The notes beneath the pieces are model-generated. The model ran no database searches, was not told the origin of the DNA, and was given only the letters and a program-made list of their open reading frames with translations. Positions 48,877 to 58,118 of a DNA stretch of 64,000 nucleotides are shown here, piece by piece (position 1 is the stretch's first letter; each line of letters begins with the position of its first letter). The stretch covers positions 1,178,001 through 1,242,000 of the forward strand of contig NZ_JAYEER010000004.1 of assembly GCF_034653355.1 (NCBI RefSeq), in the 5' to 3' direction. A program made the position numbers and the translations under genes. Origin of the DNA: Nitrospirillum sp034653355. Its GTDB lineage: Bacteria > Pseudomonadota > Alphaproteobacteria > Azospirillales > Azospirillaceae.

Positions 48877-49122
48877 AATAGATGTATGCCCAAGCGATTA
48901 TCTGCGGCGGCGCGGCGACCGCCGGAGGTATAGGTCTAAGGTCCGTTTGAAGTGCGACCGTGCATTGGGCCAGACTGGCATTGTCGACGGGGCCCCCACT
49001 TTTCTAGCGGGTTTCACACCTTCCTCTAAAGTGTCCACGGCGACGGGCGCCCGAAATCCGGCACAGCCAGTGTTGGTCGGCGTTAACCTTGTTTTTGGGT
49101 TGGTTGGAGGCACTACCGACCG

Positions 49123-50083
49123 ATGGAAGCCTTGTCCCCGCACGCCATTCTGGCCGCGATCGTCAACTCGTCGGACGACGCCATCATCAGCAAGACGCTG
49201 GATGGCACCGTCACCAGCTGGAACGCGGCGGCGGAGCGTCTGTTCGGTTACACCGCCGATGAAATGATCGGCCGCAACATCACGGTGCTGGCCCCCCCTG
49301 GGCGCGAGGCGGAGATGCCCAGCATCCTCGCCCGCCTGAAGCAGGGGGAACGCATCAGTCATTTCGAGACCCTGCGCCGCCACAAGGACGGCCACACTGT
49401 GGAAATCTCGCTGACCGTCTCGCCCCTGCGCGACAATGAGGGCAACCTGATCGGCGCGTCCAAGATCGCCCGAGACATCTCGCTGCATCGCCGGTTCCGA
49501 ACGCCAGATCTCCTTCTTGATGCAAGAGGTCGACCATCGCGCCAAGAACGCGCTGGCGGTGGTGCAATCCATCCTGCGCCTCACGCGGGCGGAGACGGTG
49601 GAGGATTTCGTCGCCCTGGTGGAGGGCCGCGTCTCCGCGCTGGCCGCCATCCACAGCCAAGTGGCCAGCCGCCAATGGGTGGGTACCGACATGGACAGCC
49701 TGGCCCACATCTCCTTCGATCCCTTCGACCCGGAGGGCGCACGCGTCACCCGCAGCGGGCCGCAGACGGTGCTGGGGCCCCAGGCCTCGCAGGCGCTGGG
49801 CCTGGCGCTGTACGAGCTGGCGGGCAACGCCGCCCGCTACGGCGCCCTCAACCACCCGGACGGCCATGTCGACCTGTCGTGGCAGAGCGACGACAGCGCC
49901 CTGTCGCTCAACTGGCGCGAATGGGGCCTGCATGACATCCGGCCGCCGATACGCAAGGGCTTCGGCCTGACCGTCTGCCAACTGTTGCTGGCGGGACAAC
50001 TGGGCGGGCGCGTGGACTTCGACTGGCAGGAGGGCGGCTTGGCCCTCGGCATCACCCTGCCGCGCGCCAACCTGATGAATTGA
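49123..50083 (+). pseudogene. Frameshifted PAS-HWE sensor histidine kinase
   Basis: The first frame (from 49123) encodes a PAS domain (IVNSSDDAIISKTLDGTVTSWNAAAERLFG, SPLRDNEGNLIGASKIARDIS). The second frame encodes an HWE kinase core: the phospho-accepting histidine in EVDHRAKNALAVVQSIL, ELAGNAARYGAL and the WRE motif in SLNWREWGL. They join as HRR-SERQISFLMQEVDHR if one T is removed from TT at 49495-49496; the corrected gene is 960 bases (319 residues). The kinase is soluble, and its frame is otherwise open and well conserved, so either the mutation is recent or it is a sequencing error. It sits between the two acyltransferase-LytTR pairs. Confidence 0.85.
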
Positions 50084-50219
50084 TCCCCAACGGCATGAGC
50101 TTCCGCGTAACGACGCGGACTGGAAAGCGAGGAAGCGCAAGCGACCGGATGGCCGCGCCCGGCCCATGAGTGGCATTTGAGCGGTTACGATCAAATGCCG
50201 CGCGTATAAGTTGATCAAT

Positions 50220-51419
50220 TTAAGCTGGCTGCGCCTGCGGCTCCAGACGTGCCGCCGGACGGGGCTTCAGGCCGAACCAGGGCCGCAGCAGGTTGACCCG
50301 CCGCACCCCTTCATAGACCGCGAGGCAGGTGGCGAAGGTGCCCAGGATCAGCAGCGGCGCCTCCACCCCCTGAGGCAGGCCCGCCTTGGCCAAGTAGTGC
50401 CCCAGGACCACCGTCGCCGTCTGGTGCACCAGGTAGAAGGGGAAAACGGCCGGCACCAGATAGCGCAGGGCGGCGCTGTCATGGTTGAGGTAACGGGCGC
50501 CGAAGCCCAGCACGGCGGCGATGGCGGCCCATTGGTCGGCGGCATAGACGAAGCGCATGACGGCGCGCAGCGTCTCGGGCGGCACGGCGTCGTCGGCGCG
50601 ATAGGCCCAGGCATAGCCGGCGAAGGCGGCATAGGCGGGCAGGGCGACCAGGAGGGCCGGCCAGCGCAGGCGGATGAGGCCCTGGCGCAGGGTTTCCGAC
50701 TTCGCCGCCGCGAAGCCGAACAGGAAGGCGCTGAACGACAGCAGGTGGTTGTACCAGTCGTTGACGATCCAGTGCGTGACGGGGAAGCGGTTCACCAGGG
50801 CGAAGCGGATCACGCCCAGGAACAGGATGGGCAGCACCATCAGGCGCCAGCCGCCGAAGACCCGCTCCGCCCCCCGCTGCAGCCGCTGCGCCGCCCCTGC
50901 CGACACGGCCAGCAGGGCGCACAGCACCAGGGTGTAGGCCAGCAGATAGGCCACGAACCACATGTGATTGTAGGTGGGCGTCGCCAGACAGTCCGTGCCC
51001 CGGCACCAATGGCCGCTGCCGGTGACGTACTTCAGGTAAAAGGCGGCATAGGGCAGGGCCTGCTCCGGCGCCTTTTCCACGATCTCGAAAAAGCTCTGCG
51101 GCGGCACGATGACCAGAATGGCCAGCACCAGGGGCGGCAGCAGCCGGGCCATCCGGGCGCGGGTCAACGCCCCCACCGCCATCTTGTCGGCCATGAAACG
51201 GGTCGCCGCCCCCGAGACCAGGAACAGCAGGGTCAGCCGCCACGGGCTGGTCAGCATCATGATGGGTTCCAGCGCCGGCACCGTATGCGGGCTTTTCACG
51301 TGCCAGTCCCAAGGCACGTAAAACATGCCCACGTGGTACAGGATCAGCAGGACGAAGGCGATGACGCGGATCCAGTCCAGGTCATGGCGGCGTGTCGGGG
51401 CGGGAACGGAAACGGACAT
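50220..51419 (-). CDS. Acyltransferase 3 family membrane protein, copy 2
   Basis: Membrane acyltransferase of 399 residues, clearly paralogous to the product at 46604-47845: TRRHDLDWIRVIAFVLLILYHVGMFYVPWDWHVKS, TSPWRLTLLFLVSGAATRFMADKM and NHMWFVAYLLAYTL are nearly identical to copy 1, as is the C-terminal VQAVFPFYLVHQT-like segment. It shares the arrangement with a divergent LytTR regulator. The function, acylation of a surface glycan, is inferred from the family. Confidence 0.9.
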   Translation of the reverse strand: MSVSVPAPTRRHDLDWIRVIAFVLLILYHVGMFYVPWDWHVKSPHTVPALEPIMMLTSPWRLTLLFLVSGAATRFMADKMAVGALTRARMARLLPPLVLAILVIVPPQSFFEIVEKAPEQALPYAAFYLKYVTGSGHWCRGTDCLATPTYNHMWFVAYLLAYTLVLCALLAVSAGAAQRLQRGAERVFGGWRLMVLPILFLGVIRFALVNRFPVTHWIVNDWYNHLLSFSAFLFGFAAAKSETLRQGLIRLRWPALLVALPAYAAFAGYAWAYRADDAVPPETLRAVMRFVYAADQWAAIAAVLGFGARYLNHDSAALRYLVPAVFPFYLVHQTATVVLGHYLAKAGLPQGVEAPLLILGTFATCLAVYEGVRRVNLLRPWFGLKPRPAARLEPQAQPA

Positions 51420-51552
51420 CGGCGTCGCATCCTCATGATGGGTCTGGCCCGGTGGCCAGCGATGGCGCTACGCTGGCATCCGGCCGCCGGCGCCCCCAAG
51501 CGGCGTGGGCGCGGGCGGCGGGATAAAGGGCGCGGATGGGGATTGAACGGCG

Positions 51553-52452
51553 ATGTCCACGGCACCAACGGTGGAGACAACGGCGCAGGCGGTGATGCTG
51601 CCGGGATGGCGGCTGTCGGCGCGGGCCACCTGGACCCTGGTGTGGCTGGTCTTCTATTTCCTGCCCACCACCATCAATGTCCTGTCCGTCCTGTCGGAGC
51701 ATGAGCGCGACGGCCGGCCCATCGCCGCGTGGAAGCCGATGTGCTGGGAATACTCCAGCGCCATCGGCGGGTTGGCGGCGCTGCCGCTGGTCTATCTGGG
51801 GATCAGGCGGGCGCCGGGCTGGGCCCGGGCGCCGCTGCGCACCCTGGGCCTGCACCTGCTGTTGATGGTCGCCTACGGCGTGGTGCACATCGGCCTGATG
51901 ATGGGGCTCCGTGTCATCGTGTACGCCCTGGTGGGCGGCCACTACCATAGCGCCGGCAGTTGGGCCGACATCTTCCTCTATGAAGTCCGCAAGGACGCGC
52001 TGACTTATCTGATTGCCGCCGCCATCCTGACCATGGGCCGGCAACTGGTGCGCCTGTCGCGCGTGGTGGCGCTGGTGGAGGCGCAGCAGGCCGCAGCGGT
52101 TTCAGCGTCGGTCGCATCCCCGCCCCCCGAACCGCCGGCCCGCCTGGAACTGAAGGTCGGCACCCGCCGGGTGTTCGTGGCGCCGGAGGAGATCATCCAG
52201 GTCAGCGCCGCCGGCAAGTATGTGGAGGTCATGACGGCGGAACGGGTGCACCTGGTGCGCCGGTCCCTGGCCGACCTCCAGGCCGAATTGCCGCCCCGGC
52301 TGTTCGTGCGGGTCCACCGCTCCCGCCTGCTGAACCGTGCCACCATCCAGCGCGTGGACAGCCGCCCCTCCGGCGACCTGGACATCACCCTGACCACCGG
52401 CCTGACAGTGACCGCCAGCCGGCGCTACAAGGCGGAGCTGCTGGAGGTTTGA
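51553..52452 (+). CDS. Membrane-anchored LytTR DNA-binding regulator, copy 2
   Basis: 299-residue paralogue of the regulator at 47974-48876. Four hydrophobic segments (LVWLVFYFLPTTINVL, IGGLAALPLVYLGI, LLLMVAYGVVHIGLMMGL, LTYLIAAAILTMGRQLV) precede the LytTR domain (LKVGTRRVFVAPEEIIQVSAAGKYVEVMT, VHRSRLLNRATIQRVDSRPSG). Relative to copy 1 the DNA-contact residues look conserved, whereas the loops between membrane segments differ most, so the two may sense different cues while binding similar sites. It is divergent from acyltransferase copy 2. Confidence 0.9.
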   Translation: MSTAPTVETTAQAVMLPGWRLSARATWTLVWLVFYFLPTTINVLSVLSEHERDGRPIAAWKPMCWEYSSAIGGLAALPLVYLGIRRAPGWARAPLRTLGLHLLLMVAYGVVHIGLMMGLRVIVYALVGGHYHSAGSWADIFLYEVRKDALTYLIAAAILTMGRQLVRLSRVVALVEAQQAAAVSASVASPPPEPPARLELKVGTRRVFVAPEEIIQVSAAGKYVEVMTAERVHLVRRSLADLQAELPPRLFVRVHRSRLLNRATIQRVDSRPSGDLDITLTTGLTVTASRRYKAELLEV

Positions 52453-52464
52453 TGGCCGGGGTCC

Positions 52465-52968
52465 TCAGCTGTCAGATGCGGTTTTCTTCCTCGGCAAAGG
52501 GCAATGGTCCAACGTATCGCGTGTCCAGCGCAGATACGCTGGACGCTCACCAGGTAGGGCCGGGCAGGCGATATAGCCGTGGCTCGCCGCCACCTTCTCC
52601 ACGATGACGGTGGTGATGGGGGACGCCAGGAATGCCAACACGATCCCCAAAAACGCCACCCCCAGGCAAATCACCGGACCATTAATGTGGCTGGCTGGTT
52701 GCTTGGTTCGGCTCCGGTCGTGTCTGGCAGGACCAATCTCAGGGGCTCGGAACAGCGTCATCGCCGCGAAGGCGAAAAGCGTGACAGCCAATGGCAGACC
52801 AGTGGCATCTCGGGGCGCCAGGGTGATCAGAGGGGCGCCCGCACCAAGGTCGTGAGCGATGGGAAGCAGGCTGAATAATGCCAGACACAATAACCCGCCA
52901 CCCACCGCGGCGAATCCCAGGAACACCGGAGCGGCCCTCAGCCGTTCGCGCAAAGCGGACATTTCCAT
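52465..52968 (-). CDS. Small membrane protein of unknown function
   Basis: Unrecognised protein of 167 residues with three to four hydrophobic segments (VFLGFAAVGGGLLCLALFSLL, GLPLAVTLFAFAAMTLF, VICLGVAFLGIVLAFLASPI) and a C-terminal exposed part with two cysteines (HGYIACPALPG, DTLDHCPLP). The start codon shares its A with the stop codon of the upstream gene (TGATG), so the two are translationally coupled. Codon use is less GC-biased than in neighbours. A role together with the upstream frameshifted membrane protein is very likely but unknown. Confidence 0.65.
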   Translation of the reverse strand: MEMSALRERLRAAPVFLGFAAVGGGLLCLALFSLLPIAHDLGAGAPLITLAPRDATGLPLAVTLFAFAAMTLFRAPEIGPARHDRSRTKQPASHINGPVICLGVAFLGIVLAFLASPITTVIVEKVAASHGYIACPALPGERPAYLRWTRDTLDHCPLPRKKTASDS

Positions 52969-53850
52969 CACCAATGCGCCAACTCCCACCGTACCCAGTC
53001 CGCTTGCCGCGCCAGCTTAGCGGCGATGTCGTGCGCGTCCTGGGATAGATCGTGGACCATTTTGCTGTTGGCCAGCTGATGGAAGCGCTGCTCCGCCTCC
53101 TGGCCCAGTTGCTGGAAAGTTTGGCTCAACTTTGCCAAGCCCCGGTCATAGGCTTCGCTCAGCCTGTCGGTCAGATGAAAATATTCATCCAGCCTGTAGA
53201 GGCCGTAACCGACTGCCACGCCAACCGCAAGCGCCACCAAGAATGGGCCGCAGGCGAAGCTGCCAATAACCGCCAAGCCCGCCACGGCGCTGCCGGCAAC
53301 GTAGGTGCCCGCAGCAGCCCCGGCGATCGAAGCAATTACGACGGATGGAATATCGACGGTAAGGCTGCCCAACAACTGTCCTAGCGTCGCGTTGTCCCGG
53401 AGGATGTAGTCCGCCACGTCCACGGCGACGACCAGATAAACACCGAAGCGCGCAGATTCTTTGGCCGCCGCGCGGATACCGGGCTTGCCGATTTGAAGTT
53501 CGACAATCTTAGGATTATCAAGCCGGTAGCGGGTCCCGGTCAGAATGTTCCGTCCTGCCGGCCATCCTCTGATGGTCACGAGATCGCCTGTTTTTCCCTG
53601 TGTGAAATAAACTCGCCCCTCTCCAGGACTTCATATCCTTAGCCAACTTGTAAATCAGCTTGGCGCTGCCGAAGGTATCCTTGAAGAGCCCGGTCCACAA
53701 TTTCCCTTGGGTCTCATACTCCCTCAGCATCTGATCGGCTTCCATCGAGGTCAGCTCATGGTTGGCGACCTTCTCTTCAAGCCAAAGACGCAACGTGTTC
53801 TTCTCGTCAAAGACGAAAAGGCGTTCGGATGAAACGACGGCTGTGGACAT
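52968..53850 (-). pseudogene. Frameshifted membrane protein of unknown function
   Basis: Two overlapping frames make one protein if one base is removed from the CCCC run at 53616-53619: the first part (from ATG 53850, after AGGGAGG) has VFDEKNTLRLWLEEKVANHE and ends KLAKDMKSWRG; the second continues VYFTQGKTGDLVTIRGWPAG, LTGTRYRLDNPKIVELQIGK, FGVYLVVAVDVADYILRD, then a glycine- and alanine-rich hydrophobic region and an amphipathic tail. The corrected length is about 293 residues. I recall similar proteins beside toxin or secretion-system genes, but cannot name a family. The coupled downstream gene supports a two-gene unit. Confidence 0.65.
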
Positions 53851-54016
53851 CCTCACCCTCCCTTTGAGCGTCGTGCCCGGAACAACAGTCTAAACACAGG
53901 GCAGGGATTACCGAGGGCCTGACTGCGTGAACGAGTTGGCGCCGCCGCAAGGACCGTCAAGGTCCGTAGCCTTCCTCCTGTCCTTCGGTAAATACGATCC
54001 ACCCCTTTGGCTTAAA

Positions 54017-54994
54017 TCACTGGCCGCCACCCGCTCCATTCCCCCGCACGAAGCGGACGATGGCGCTGGTGATTCCCGGGTTGATGGCCAGACCAGGGTC
54101 GGTGTAGGTGGCCAGGTTGCCGGCGCGGTCGTTCAGGGGGGCGTTCTTCATCATGTGGTTCACGCCGTCCAGCCGCTCCAGCCGCACACCCTGGCGGGCC
54201 TGGGACAGGCGGATGGCGTCCGACATGTCGATCTGGATGTCGTTGGTTCCCTGCAGCACCAGCACCGGCGGGGTGGTGCGGGCCAATTCCGCCGCCGGGT
54301 CCACGGTAAGTTCCGAGATCAGGTAGGGCTGTATGCTGGGGCGGAACAGGCTCATCAGCGGCGGTGGCACCTTGGTCACCGGCCGGCCCTGTTCCAGTTG
54401 CGTGATGGCCTCCAGCGCCGCCCGCTGCACGTCCAGGGCCAAGTCCGTACGCGGCAGTTGCTGGCGCATCATGTCGCCGTACGTACGGCCGGGCGTGGCC
54501 ACCAGGATCAGGCCGGCCATGGGCGCCTGTTCCGCCAGCAGGATGGCGGTCAGGCCGCCCTCGCTGTGGCCCAGCAGGAAGACGGGACCGATGCCCGGCT
54601 GGGCGCGCAGGAAGGCCAGCCACTGGCCGGTGTCCTGCACATAGGTGTCGAGCCGCAGATCCTCCTCCCGCGTCAGGGCGGCCTTGCTGGCGCCCACGCC
54701 GCGCTTGTCGATGCGCAGGCTGGCAACGCCCTTCAGGGCCAGCGACTGCGCCAACTGGCGCAGGGCGTCGGTGCGCAGCGACGGGCCGTTGCCGTTGCGG
54801 TCCACCGGGCCGGACGCCGGCACCATCAGCACGGCCGGGATGGGACCAGGGGGCGCCGTGTCCGGTATCTGCAGCGTGCCGGCCAGCGGCTCGGGCCCGC
54901 CGTTGATGGTGACCTCCTGCTCAACCGCCCCGGCTCGGCCCGTGCCCAGCAAAGCGATCAACAGCAGAGCCTGTCCCCAACGCCGTGCGCCCAT
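54017..54994 (-). CDS. Exported alpha/beta hydrolase
   Basis: Secreted or periplasmic serine hydrolase of about 325 residues. A signal peptide (ALLLIALLGTGRAGA) comes first. The oxyanion and nucleophile elements are VLMVPASGPVDRNGNGP and LLGHSEGGLTAILLAEQAP (Ser nucleophile), with the acid in LQGTNDIQI and the histidine in GVNHMMKNAPLND. The Asp-Arg-Asn-Gly sequence after the first strand is typical of the dienelactone-hydrolase-like esterases of COG1073. The start could be ATG 54994 (GGAGGG upstream) or GTG 55015, which overlaps the stop codon of the glycosyltransferase frame (GTGA). Confidence 0.85.
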   Translation of the reverse strand: MGARRWGQALLLIALLGTGRAGAVEQEVTINGGPEPLAGTLQIPDTAPPGPIPAVLMVPASGPVDRNGNGPSLRTDALRQLAQSLALKGVASLRIDKRGVGASKAALTREEDLRLDTYVQDTGQWLAFLRAQPGIGPVFLLGHSEGGLTAILLAEQAPMAGLILVATPGRTYGDMMRQQLPRTDLALDVQRAALEAITQLEQGRPVTKVPPPLMSLFRPSIQPYLISELTVDPAAELARTTPPVLVLQGTNDIQIDMSDAIRLSQARQGVRLERLDGVNHMMKNAPLNDRAGNLATYTDPGLAINPGITSAIVRFVRGNGAGGGQ

Positions 54995-55011
54995 CACCCG
55001 CCCTCCGCCGC

Positions 55012-56186
55012 TCACAATCCGGCAGTCCGGCGCGGGACCGGCGCCGGCGCCACCAGGCCCAGATAGAGGTCGCGCATGCGCCGCCCCACCTCGGCCTCGC
55101 CGAACTCCGGATCCACCACGGCGCGGCTGGCCAGGCTTAAACGGCGGCGCAGGACGGCGTCCTGCGCCAGGCGGGCCAGCATGGACGCCAGGGCCGCCGG
55201 GTCGCGGGGCGGGGCCAGCAGGGCGTTGCGCCCCTCCACCGCCACCTCGCGGCTGCCCGGCACATCGGTCGCCACGATGGCGCGGCCACAGGCCGCCGCC
55301 TCCAGCAGGCTCTTGGGCACGCCTTCCCCCCGCGCGAGGCCAGCACGGCGATGTTGGCGCGGGCCCAGACGGCGCGCACGTCGCTGACGGCGCCCAGCCA
55401 TTCGATGCCGGGCTCCGCCGCCCAGGCGGTCAAGGTCGCCACGGGGATGGCGGCCGGGCTGTCGGTGTCGGGCGCACCCGCCAGGATCAGGCGCAGATCG
55501 GTGCCTTGGGCGCGGACAAGACGCACGGCGGCCACCAGATCCTCGACGCCCTTCAGGGTCAGCATGCGCGACACCTGGGCGCAGGTGACGGGTCCCATGG
55601 GCTCCGCCAATTCCTCATAATGCGCGAGGTCGACACCCGATCCGCGGATCAGGCGCGATGCCGGTGGCCGGGGCCAGCCGCTGGCCAGCAGGGCGGCGTC
55701 GTCGCCGTTCTGCACCACCAGGGCCTGGCCCCGGCGCCAGCCGGCGGCATTCAGCGCCAGGCGCAGCAGGACGCGGCCCACGGTCGCCTTGGTTCCCGCA
55801 CCCGACAGGCCCAGCCCCAGGCCCGCCAGGGTGGCGACCACGCGGGTGTCGCGCAAGCCCGCGAGGAACAGGGCGAAGCCGCCCAGCACTGTGGGCTTGA
55901 CCGCGATATGGTGGATGATGGTGGGCCGTTCCCTGCGGTAGAGCCGCGCCAGGCGGCGGATGTCGCCCAGGGCGCGCAGGGGGCTGAAGCTGCCGCGCCG
56001 CCAGGGCAGGGGGATGACGCGGAACCCTTCCGCCGCGATGGCCGCCCCGTCCTTGGCCACCCGGCAGGCCACAGCCACGTCGAAGCCGGCGTCGCGCGCC
56101 GCCCGTGCCGTGGGCAGGCGATGGGAGCGGAAGTACCAGTCCTCCGTCACGACGAACAGCAAGGTGGGGCGGGGAGCGTCAGGCAT
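55012..56186 (-). pseudogene. Frameshifted family 4 glycosyltransferase
   Basis: GT-B fold glycosyltransferase. The first frame starts with RPTLLFVVTEDWYFRSHRLP and ends with VRAVWARANIAVLASRG; the second frame continues EGVPKSLLEAAACGRAIVATDVPG, the family's nucleotide-sugar binding segment, to the end. The join is at a run of six C at 55326-55331 (six G on the coding strand); seven would restore SRGGEGVPKSLLEAA. The restored protein is about 391 residues. It would transfer a sugar to a lipid-linked or surface glycan. Homopolymer position suggests either phase-variable slippage or a sequencing error. The hydrolase gene overlaps it. Confidence 0.85.
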
Positions 56187-56325
56187 GGTGACCAAGGTCG
56201 GGGATACCCAGGTAATGGCAGGGAACAGGGGACGAGTTCTACCGGTTTTCCGACCGCCTGTCGTATACGTCCTATCGGATAAGTAAACCCGTCCCTGGCA
56301 GGGCGCGATACCGAGGGGGCTGCGG

Positions 56326-57471
56326 ATGCACCATCTGACCTTGTTCCGGGACGACCGCTACTACGCCTCCTTCCCCGCGGTGGCCACCCTGGCCGACGGC
56401 ACGGTGGCCGTCCTGTTCCGCCGGGCCCGCGACCAGCGCTGGTTCGCCCGCGCCCTGGGCCTGACCGACCAGACGGGCCTCATGAGCGTGGACCATGTCG
56501 ACAGCCGCTCGCAGCATGTGCTGCTGCGCCTGGACGGGCGCACGCTGGCGCCGTTGGCGGAGCCGGAGGTGCTGCCCCCGGACGGGGAAGCGGCGGACCA
56601 GGACGCCAACCTGCTGGCCCTGCCCGATGGCCGGCTGCTGCTGACCGGCTTTTCGTGGTATCCGCTGGCCCCGCGCCTGGCGGACGCCATCCACGCCGCT
56701 GGCGGCCCCCTGGTGGGCACGGCGGAGGACAGCGGGCTGTTCCTGTTCTGGGGCGGCTATGCCCGCCTGGGCGATGCCACGGCGCGATCCTGGACGCCGC
56801 ATGGCTTCCTGCCGCCGCTGCCGGGCCAGCCCGACCTGCTGGCCGGCGTGCGTCCGCATCATGGCGGGGCCCTGCGCGGCCGGGCCGTGCTGCTGCCCGA
56901 TGGCGGCGTGCTGCAGGCGGTCTATGCCGGCGGCGCCCACGGCAAGCGCGGCAGCCACCTGTATCGGGCCGATCCCGACGGCGCCGGCGGATACGCCTGG
57001 CGCGCCCTGGGGCCCATCGCCCACGACGCGGCGGGGCAGGGTTGCCTGGTGGAGCCGGCACTGTTGCGCACGCGGAACGGCCTGCTGCTGGCCTTCCACC
57101 GCACCGCCGGCATGGGCGACCAACTGGCGCTCGGCATTTCCCCCGATGAGGGCCTGACATGGCGGCCCTGGCGCCTGACCACCGTCGTCGGCCATCCTTT
57201 CGATCCGCTACCCCTGCCGGACGGGCGGGTGTTCCTGGTCTACGGCTACCGCCACGCCCCCTACGGCATCCGCGCCCGCGTCTTCGATCCGGACACCCAG
57301 CGGCCGGAGGACGGGACGGAACTGGTGCTGCGCGATGACGGGCCGGGGCCGGACCTCGGCTATCCTTGGGCCACGGCGCTGACGGACGGGCGGGTGCTGG
57401 TGGTGTATTATTTTGCGGGCGAGGACGGCATCCGCCGCATCGACGCCACGGTGGTGAATGCCTTGCCCTGA
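56326..57471 (+). CDS. Sialidase-fold (BNR repeat) protein
   Basis: 381-residue protein with a six-bladed sialidase/BNR-type beta-propeller pattern: YYASFPAVATLADGTVAVLFRRARD, DANLLALPDGRLLLTGFSW, HHGGALRGRAVLLPDGGVL, Asp-box-like GISPDEGLTWRPW and VNALP at the end. The arginine and aspartate of a true sialidase are not securely placed, so the substrate is unknown; these proteins can be glycosidases acting on surface glycans. No signal peptide is seen. It is divergent from the glycosyltransferase gene; a GGAAC-N17-GGTT element near 56222-56247 is close to the general-stress promoter, with one mismatch. Confidence 0.8.
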   Translation: MHHLTLFRDDRYYASFPAVATLADGTVAVLFRRARDQRWFARALGLTDQTGLMSVDHVDSRSQHVLLRLDGRTLAPLAEPEVLPPDGEAADQDANLLALPDGRLLLTGFSWYPLAPRLADAIHAAGGPLVGTAEDSGLFLFWGGYARLGDATARSWTPHGFLPPLPGQPDLLAGVRPHHGGALRGRAVLLPDGGVLQAVYAGGAHGKRGSHLYRADPDGAGGYAWRALGPIAHDAAGQGCLVEPALLRTRNGLLLAFHRTAGMGDQLALGISPDEGLTWRPWRLTTVVGHPFDPLPLPDGRVFLVYGYRHAPYGIRARVFDPDTQRPEDGTELVLRDDGPGPDLGYPWATALTDGRVLVVYYFAGEDGIRRIDATVVNALP

Positions 57472-57545
57472 AGTGACGCCTCACCTGAAATCAATCATCC
57501 AATTGCCTGATATTGTTTATGAATTTATCACTCTTAAGAGAACGG

Positions 57546-57980
57546 ATGAAAATGACGCAGCGCCCGCGTTTCCACTTGGCTTTCCCGGTCCATGACTTGG
57601 CCGCCGCCCGGGCCTTCTATGGCGAGCTGCTGGGCTGTCCCGAGGGGCGCAGCTCGCCCGAGTGGGTGGATTTCGATCTCTATGGCCACCAGATCGTGGC
57701 CCATCTGGTGCCGGGCAAGGTGGCGGTCCCCAGTGAGGATCACAATCCGGTGGATGGCCATGAGGTGCCGGTGCCGCATTTCGGCCTGATCCTGACCTGG
57801 GATGACTGGACCGCCCTGGCCGACCGTCTGCGAACCGGCGGCCAAACCTTCGTCATCGAGCCCTATGTCCGCTTCAAGGGACAGGTGGGGGAGCAGGGCA
57901 CCATGTTCCTGTACGATCCCAGCGGCAACGCCCTGGAATTCAAGGCGTTCCGCGACGAATCCCTGATCTTCGCCAAGTAG
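57546..57980 (+). CDS. VOC family protein
   Basis: Vicinal-oxygen-chelate fold protein of 144 residues. RFHLAFPVHDLAAARAFYGELLG opens the first beta-alpha-beta-beta-beta module, and FLYDPSGNALEFKAF closes the second, with the metal-ligand Glu at its end. This subtype (with WVDFDLYGHQIVAHL) is close to glyoxalase-like proteins of unknown substrate. The ATG at 57546 (MKMTQRPRF) is preferred over a TTG upstream, because of AAGAGAA in front of it. It is a single gene between convergent- or same-strand units. Confidence 0.85.
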   Translation: MKMTQRPRFHLAFPVHDLAAARAFYGELLGCPEGRSSPEWVDFDLYGHQIVAHLVPGKVAVPSEDHNPVDGHEVPVPHFGLILTWDDWTALADRLRTGGQTFVIEPYVRFKGQVGEQGTMFLYDPSGNALEFKAFRDESLIFAK

Positions 57981-58118
57981 GCGCCTGTAACGGGCCGCCG
58001 CCTTTGTTGCGGCGTCAGGGTAAATTGCTACGGCATTGCAACAGTTGCGTTTCTTGGGCTTCCGCATTCCAGCGCCCCATGTTGTCCTGCTCCCGCACGA
58101 CCTTTCCTAAGGTGGGGA

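Noticed and set aside
56222..56247. GGAAC-N17-GGTT as stress promoter of the sialidase-fold gene
   Set aside because: One mismatch in the four-base -10 element and no stress-related context; mentioned only in the gene entry.
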